From NCBI GenBank assembly GCA_001683735.1, contig LUGG01000014.1:620001-684000 (forward strand): a DNA stretch of 64,000 nt, given 5' to 3'. Shown here piece after piece: positions 59,318-64,000 of the stretch. Source of the stretch: Grifola frondosa (taxonomy: Eukaryota > Basidiomycota > Agaricomycetes > Polyporales > Grifolaceae). How positions within the stretch are numbered: position 1 is the first letter of the stretch; each line of letters opens with the position of its first letter. The translations under genes were made by a program, and so were the position numbers. The notes beneath the pieces were generated by a model. That model saw only the letters and a list, made by a program, of their open reading frames with translations. It was not told the origin of the DNA and made no database searches.

Positions 59318-62300
59318 ATGTCTTCTGGGCCGGATGGGATCGAGGAGAAGGGTTCGGATCGCTTGGTCACCGCAAGTCCAGCAACGATGAGTGAGGCGGG
59401 CGACGAGCACACTAGCAATACCGAATCCGAAGAGCTTGGTCCGAACGGTTCATATGAGGTTGATCATGAGGCTGAGGAAGCACTCGGAGAACACCACGAT
59501 GAGGAGGATAATAGTGGCAGTGACACTGATGGAGATGAGGAAGACGAGGACGATGAGGAGCCTGCACTGAAATACGAGAGGCTAGGTGGTATTACGCACA
59601 ATCTCTTACAGAAGGATTCTGCCTCCGCACTTGCTTATGCCAATCAGCGGCTCGTTCGTACTTCCACAAGCTTTTATTACCTGATGAATGCTGAACGTAT
59701 TGAGTCAGGCCCTGGGAACGCACGGGGCATGCTGCATATATTGGACCTCGCCGGTCAGCATATCAAATCGTTTGAACCACATTCTGCTTCTGTTAGCGAT
59801 GTCTCGATGGACGTTACCGCGGAGTTTGTGGCAACTGCTTCGATTGATGGTGAGTTGCTTGTCTCAAGTGGGTGCTCGCTTGTCTGCGGATGACATCGAG
59901 AGGGGCACCAGTGGTCTGAATGTCTATAATGATACTCACAAAACCGTTTACTCGTGGTTCTTATTAGGACAGGTCGTCGTGTATTCTCTTTCTACTCCCG
60001 AGACTTACACATTCAACATGAAGCGATCCCTTCGGACTCTTGCCTTAGAGCCCAACTTTGCCAAAAGCGGCACGCGATCGCTTGTATGCGGCGGGATGGC
60101 CGGGACGCTGGTGTTACACGAGAAGGGTTGGTTGGGGTACAAGGAGACAGTGCTACATTCCGGCGAAGGTCCAATCTGGCAGGTGAGATGGAAAGACAGG
60201 TTGATTGCTTGGGCGAATGATCTAGTGAGTCCCAAGACCTGTGGCTAAATGTAGGCTAATGGTAATACAGGGCGTGAAAATATACGACACAAATTCTCAA
60301 AGCAGGATCACGTTCATTGATAGACCAGCGGATAGTCCGCGCGCCGACTTGTTCAAGTGCTCGTTGCATTGGCAAGACGAGTCAACTCTTCTGATAGCAT
60401 GGGCGGATCAGATTAAGGTTGCACGTATACGCGCTCGCCCTCGCAGCGCAACTTCCTCTGCCCATCTTCCCCCGCTTCTCGTCGAGATCACAGCTGTTTT
60501 CCAACTGGACTGCATGATCGCCGGCATAGTCCCACACCCAACATCCACATTCGCATCCGCCGACGCTCTCCCCACATCGTCTGCAGCAAGTGCCATTACT
60601 GCTGTCACACGACCGACACTCACGACTTTTCTCATCCTCGCATACTCCCCGCCAGACTCGTCTCTCCTCACTGGTAATGAGGCCACCCCGGACCGTGCCG
60701 AACAGGTACGGAAAGCGGCCGAACGCCCTGAGCTGCGCATTATTTCGCGCGTGGGTGAGGAGCTTGCAGCGGACGCACTTGGGATCACGGGCTTCGAGCG
60801 GTGGAGCTGCAACGACTATGTGCTCGTCGAGATCGATGCGGGTCCGCCAGGCGAGCGGTACTACATTGTGTTGAGTCCGAAGGATGTTGTTGTTGTGAAG
60901 CCTCGCGACTGGAAGGACCATGTTACGTGGCTAGTGGAGAGACAGCGATATGAGGAGGCACTGGAAGAGATCGAAAGGAGGCATGGACAGCCTGGGGTGT
61001 CGGTGGTGGGCCTGAAGACACGGTGGATGCAATCCAAATTGGAGAGCGCTACGTCGAGCATCTAGTTAATGCAGGTATACGGATGATGTCTCGTTCATTT
61101 TTCCGGGAGTACTGATGTGGCCGCGTCATAGGTGATTTTGCAAAGGCAGCGCACTTGTGTCCGAAAGTATGTGGCCAGGATACCAAGCGGTGGGAGGGCT
61201 GGATATTTGTTTTCGCGCAGAAACACCAGCTCCAGGTGCGTGGGACAGCTACTCATATGAGAGAGGACACTTATTATATCTTTCACAAAAGGCTATTATA
61301 CCTTATGTGCCGACGGAATCCCCGACTCTGGGACATCTCGTATATGAGATGGTCCTCGCTCATTTCCTCGCTCATGACCGCCATGTAAATATCTCTCTAA
61401 ATGAACGACAGCGTGCATTGATACACATGATGATTTATTAGGCGCTCCTTCAAACGATCAAGAGTTGGCCGAAGGGAATTTATGACATCGCAGCGGTCAT
61501 TGTTGCCATTCAGTCGGAACTCGACCGGTCGCCTTCATCCTCGTCAATGAGCGCGACTACACCGGACACCGTTATTCTCATGGAATGCCTCGCAGAGCTG
61601 TTAGAAATATTCAACCCGATTAATTCAGTGTTGTGGCGACTCACACATGTTCTTCATCTAGTTATACCATCAATAGGCAACCGGGAAAAGCATTGCCGTA
61701 TTTCCTGCGATTACGTCGTCCGAATGTCTTCGACCTCATCAGGGAAAATAATCTCTTCACAGCAGTGCAAGATCAAGCGCTCCTCCTCGTCGAGTTCGAT
61801 CACGAGCTAATGGAAAAGCGCAAGAAAGATGGTGAGGACGTGGATATCGCGCAGAGCGCTGCCATTACCTTGCTAGTAGATCACATTCATTCGATACCTG
61901 TACGTTTACGCTGCTGTGTTGTTCTGCTGAGGTATATTAATGTGTTAATTGTAGATTGGACGCGTGGTTCAGCAGCTGCAAAGTCGGCCGTACTACCTGT
62001 ATCTGTATCTGGATGCGTTGTTTCACAAGGATCCGCACCTTACATCTGCGTTCGCTGATGACCAGGTTAGTCTTGATTCTCGCTTGACGGACCTTGAACT
62101 TGTCGAAATGCAATTTTTAGGTGAAACTATATGCGGAGTACGCGCCTCGTCGCTAGTCGACTTCTTGCGGGCAAGTAATTACTACAGTCTAGAAGCGGTA
62201 CGTGTCGATGTATTCCTACCTTAGAGCGTTGTCTGACCGTCATCCGGCTCTCTTCAGGCATATGACGTGTGCAGCGAGCGCGATATGGTTCCAGAAATGG

Positions 62301-63205
62301 TCTTCCTCCTTGGTCGGATGGGCAACAACAAGAAAGCGCTGAATCTCATCATCGAGCGACTCGCAGACGTGAACAGAGTATGTACACATAATGTTCTGGT
62401 TGCGCGTACTGATTGACATTCACTTCGTCATCCACCCAAGGCCATTGACTTCGCCAAAGAGCAGCACGATGATGACCTCTGGGAAGACCTCCTGAAGTAC
62501 TCCGAAACGCGGCCCCGTATGTGCTCAGATGCATTGTGTGTAATGCTCGGTCTGATCACTTTTTTGTCCCGTTGTAGCTTTTATTCGTGGCCTTCTAGAA
62601 AACGTTGGTGCGGAAATCGACCCCATACGACTCATCCGTCGCATCAAGAATGGACTTGAGATACCTGGGCTGAAAGGGGCACTCATCAAGATATTGCATG
62701 ACTTCAATCTACAAGCTTCATTACTGGAGGGGTGTCAGACAATTTTGGAGGGCGATTGTGCCGACCTTTCCCGCAAGCTACATAAAAATCAATCAAGTGG
62801 ATTTTTCCTGAGTGGTGCGCAGTACTTGGAGCTTCTGCTGCTCGAGATTCGCTGATCTTCTCTTCAGCCAAGACGCTGTGTCGTGTCTGCGGCAGACCAT
62901 TGCAGCAATCTTCACACGGGTTGATCCTGTTGTTCTTATGTCGGCATGTCGTGCACGCAGATTGTGTGAACAACTGTAACGCGCTTCCTCAGCAGCCCGA
63001 CCCAACTCTAGTCGGGATGGGCATCGGTGGCCAGCCAGGGTTGAGCGGAAAGATCGCATTGTAAGCCTTTCATACGTAAAACTCGCTCATAGCTCGATCA
63101 CAGCTTGCTCACTTATTGTCTATTTTCAGTACCGCGATTGTGCGGGCTAAGATACATCAGGGGTGCCCAGTTTGTGTGAAGAGGAGTGAGGGCGAGCAAG
63201 CATGA
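59318..63205 (+). CDS. VPS41: HOPS complex subunit Vps41
   Basis: Fifteen exons (59318-59653, 59709-59849, 59968-60224, 60271-61074, 61132-61235, 61292-61384, 61442-61599, 61662-61899, 61955-62065, 62121-62197, 62258-62377, 62441-62516, 62578-62814, 62868-63060, 63130-63205) encode about 1007 residues. An acidic N-terminus (GDEEDEDDEEPALKYERLGG) precedes a WD40 propeller (LHILDLAGQHIKSFEPHSAS; GEGPIWQVRWKDRLIAWAND). The clathrin-heavy-chain-repeat solenoid follows (NLFTAVQDQALLLVEFDHEL; DLWEDLLKYSETRP). A C-terminal RING-like zinc site ends the protein: TLCRVCGRPLQQ, FLCRHVVHADC, CPVC. Vps41 tethers vesicles to the vacuole and binds Ypt7/Rab7 and AP-3. Frame breaks occur at GGGG 59724-59727, AAA 61036-61038 and about 62153. 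Adding one base at each gives 1008 codons exactly. Confidence 0.93.
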
Positions 63206-63611
63206 TTATTTGATACCCCAGTCATTCCCCATTCCGGATGTTCTGCTATGCGAGCATATTTGATGCTACTTACGCAAGGCGAGGTCTTTGCAACCTCGGC
63301 GTGTCGGCTGAGTTATTGGCAAATTAATGTGCAATCCTGAGGGAACAAATCACACATCACGAGTCATCGATGCAAATTTTATTGTCTGTGATACGTAAAT
63401 TGACAACTCCAAGCACTCCGGTGAATGGTCTGTAGAAAGCAGACATCAGTCAACAGCATAATCCCATTTGAAATCACGAATAATAAAAAGGTTCAGACAA
63501 TATTATAATGATTCCGGATAGACAAGTATCCTCAATGAGCAACAGCTCTCCGTCGAGGGAGTCTGTTTGTCATCGCTACGGATGAGAAGTAGATGTAGAT
63601 TTGATACTCAC
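63206..63611. other. Convergent 3' flanks
   Basis: Between the VPS41 and RPS12 gene ends; no gene seen. Confidence 0.5.
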
Positions 63612-63950
63612 TTAGCGGTTCTTGAAGTAGTCGAGAAGGACGTTGAGACCCTCGCTCTCCGAGCCGTAGTTCTTGACGACAACACAAGAGCAACCAACGA
63701 CCTTGCGGGGGTTGCCTTCACGGTCGATCTTGCAGAGACCTGCCCAGGTACCGAGAACCTTCGCGTCACCGACCTTGATCAGGTTGATCTTGTGCTCAGC
63801 ACAGAGAGCCTCGATGAGCTTGATGTACTCAGCCTCCGTGCAGGTCTCGACGAGGACGCACAGGTAAGCCTGGCGCTTGTCAAGAGCCTTAGCGCACTCG
63901 CGAAGACCGCGGGCAAGGCCATCGTGGACGAGAGCATTCTTCAGAACTTG
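63612..63950 (-). CDS. RPS12: 40S ribosomal protein eS12, last exon, 5' part outside window
   Basis: The minus strand reads [19 protein letters not shown], then [39 protein letters not shown] and [16 protein letters not shown], ending LLDYFKNR and TAA at 63612-63614. This is the conserved body of eS12, a small-subunit protein of the L7Ae/L30e fold. The exon begins after a TTTTAG acceptor at 63951; the start codon and N-terminal exons lie beyond base 64000. The frame is intact across 113 codons, with strongly C-ending codon choice as expected of a ribosomal gene. Confidence 0.95.
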   Translation of the reverse strand, partial: QVLKNALVHDGLARGLRECAKALDKRQAYLCVLVETCTEAEYIKLIEALCAEHKINLIKVGDAKVLGTWAGLCKIDREGNPRKVVGCSCVVVKNYGSESEGLNVLLDYFKNR

Positions 63951-64000
63951 CTAAAATCACGAATTTTTGAGAAAGCGTAAAACGTTGTGATCTAAACTGC

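Noticed and set aside
62815..62867. An apparent fourth frame break in VPS41
   Set aside because: A normal 53-nt GT-AG intron joins FFLS to AKTLCRVCG in phase, so no error is needed here.
63567..63980. A 137-codon plus-strand ORF at the right end
   Set aside because: It is the antisense shadow of the RPS12 exon, whose minus-strand protein is unmistakable.

Overview
The window is nuclear DNA of a mushroom-forming basidiomycete (Agaricomycetes). The evidence is many GT-AG introns of about 50-60 nt inside conserved genes, pyrimidine-rich promoters, and protein families largely confined to that class: DUF6534 membrane proteins, a WW-like/three-TM orphan family, a long acidic WD40 protein and a PX-chitinase fusion. 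I assembled gene models by hand from translated exons and splice phase. Most close to an exact multiple of three, which is the main internal check.

Layout. 0-6 kb: a truncated Cys-motif protein, an unknown terminal exon, a RanGAP1 fragment, and otherwise gene-poor DNA. 6-23.4 kb: a cytochrome P450, a WD40 protein with a duplicated last exon, a 20-exon DUF6534 protein, a WW-like membrane protein, mitochondrial methionyl-tRNA synthetase, and a divergently transcribed auxilin (SWA2). 25-27.3 kb: an MFS drug/polyamine-type transporter. 28-28.8 kb: an aldo-keto reductase relic. 29.9-36.6 kb: TMA22/DENR, a class-II DAHP synthase sharing a CRE-bearing intergenic region with a mitochondrial-type unknown, and a single-pass membrane protein. 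36.6-48.4 kb: gene-poor DNA holding a second, inverted DUF6534 paralog, an AEC-type transporter, a histidine-phosphatase relic and a candidate TIR element. 48.4-64 kb: SDR, metallophosphoesterase, serine racemase/threonine dehydratase-like enzyme, PX-GH18 chitinase, a nucleotidyltransferase-like unknown, VPS41, and the 3' part of RPS12.

The content is a mixture of housekeeping genes (MSM1, SWA2, TMA22, DAHP synthase, VPS41, RPS12) and single metabolic or lineage-specific genes. I see no secondary-metabolite cluster, CRISPR or prokaryotic content. SWA2 and VPS41 both act in vesicle/endolysosomal traffic, and the PX-GH18 protein may bind endosomal phosphoinositides, but they are not adjacent and nothing shows co-regulation.

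A cross-cutting observation: at least eight otherwise well conserved genes change reading frame by exactly one base inside an exon, mostly at mononucleotide runs. Correcting those runs makes each model's length divisible by three. This looks like homopolymer miscalling in the assembly rather than gene death, and it affects how every broken ORF here should be read.
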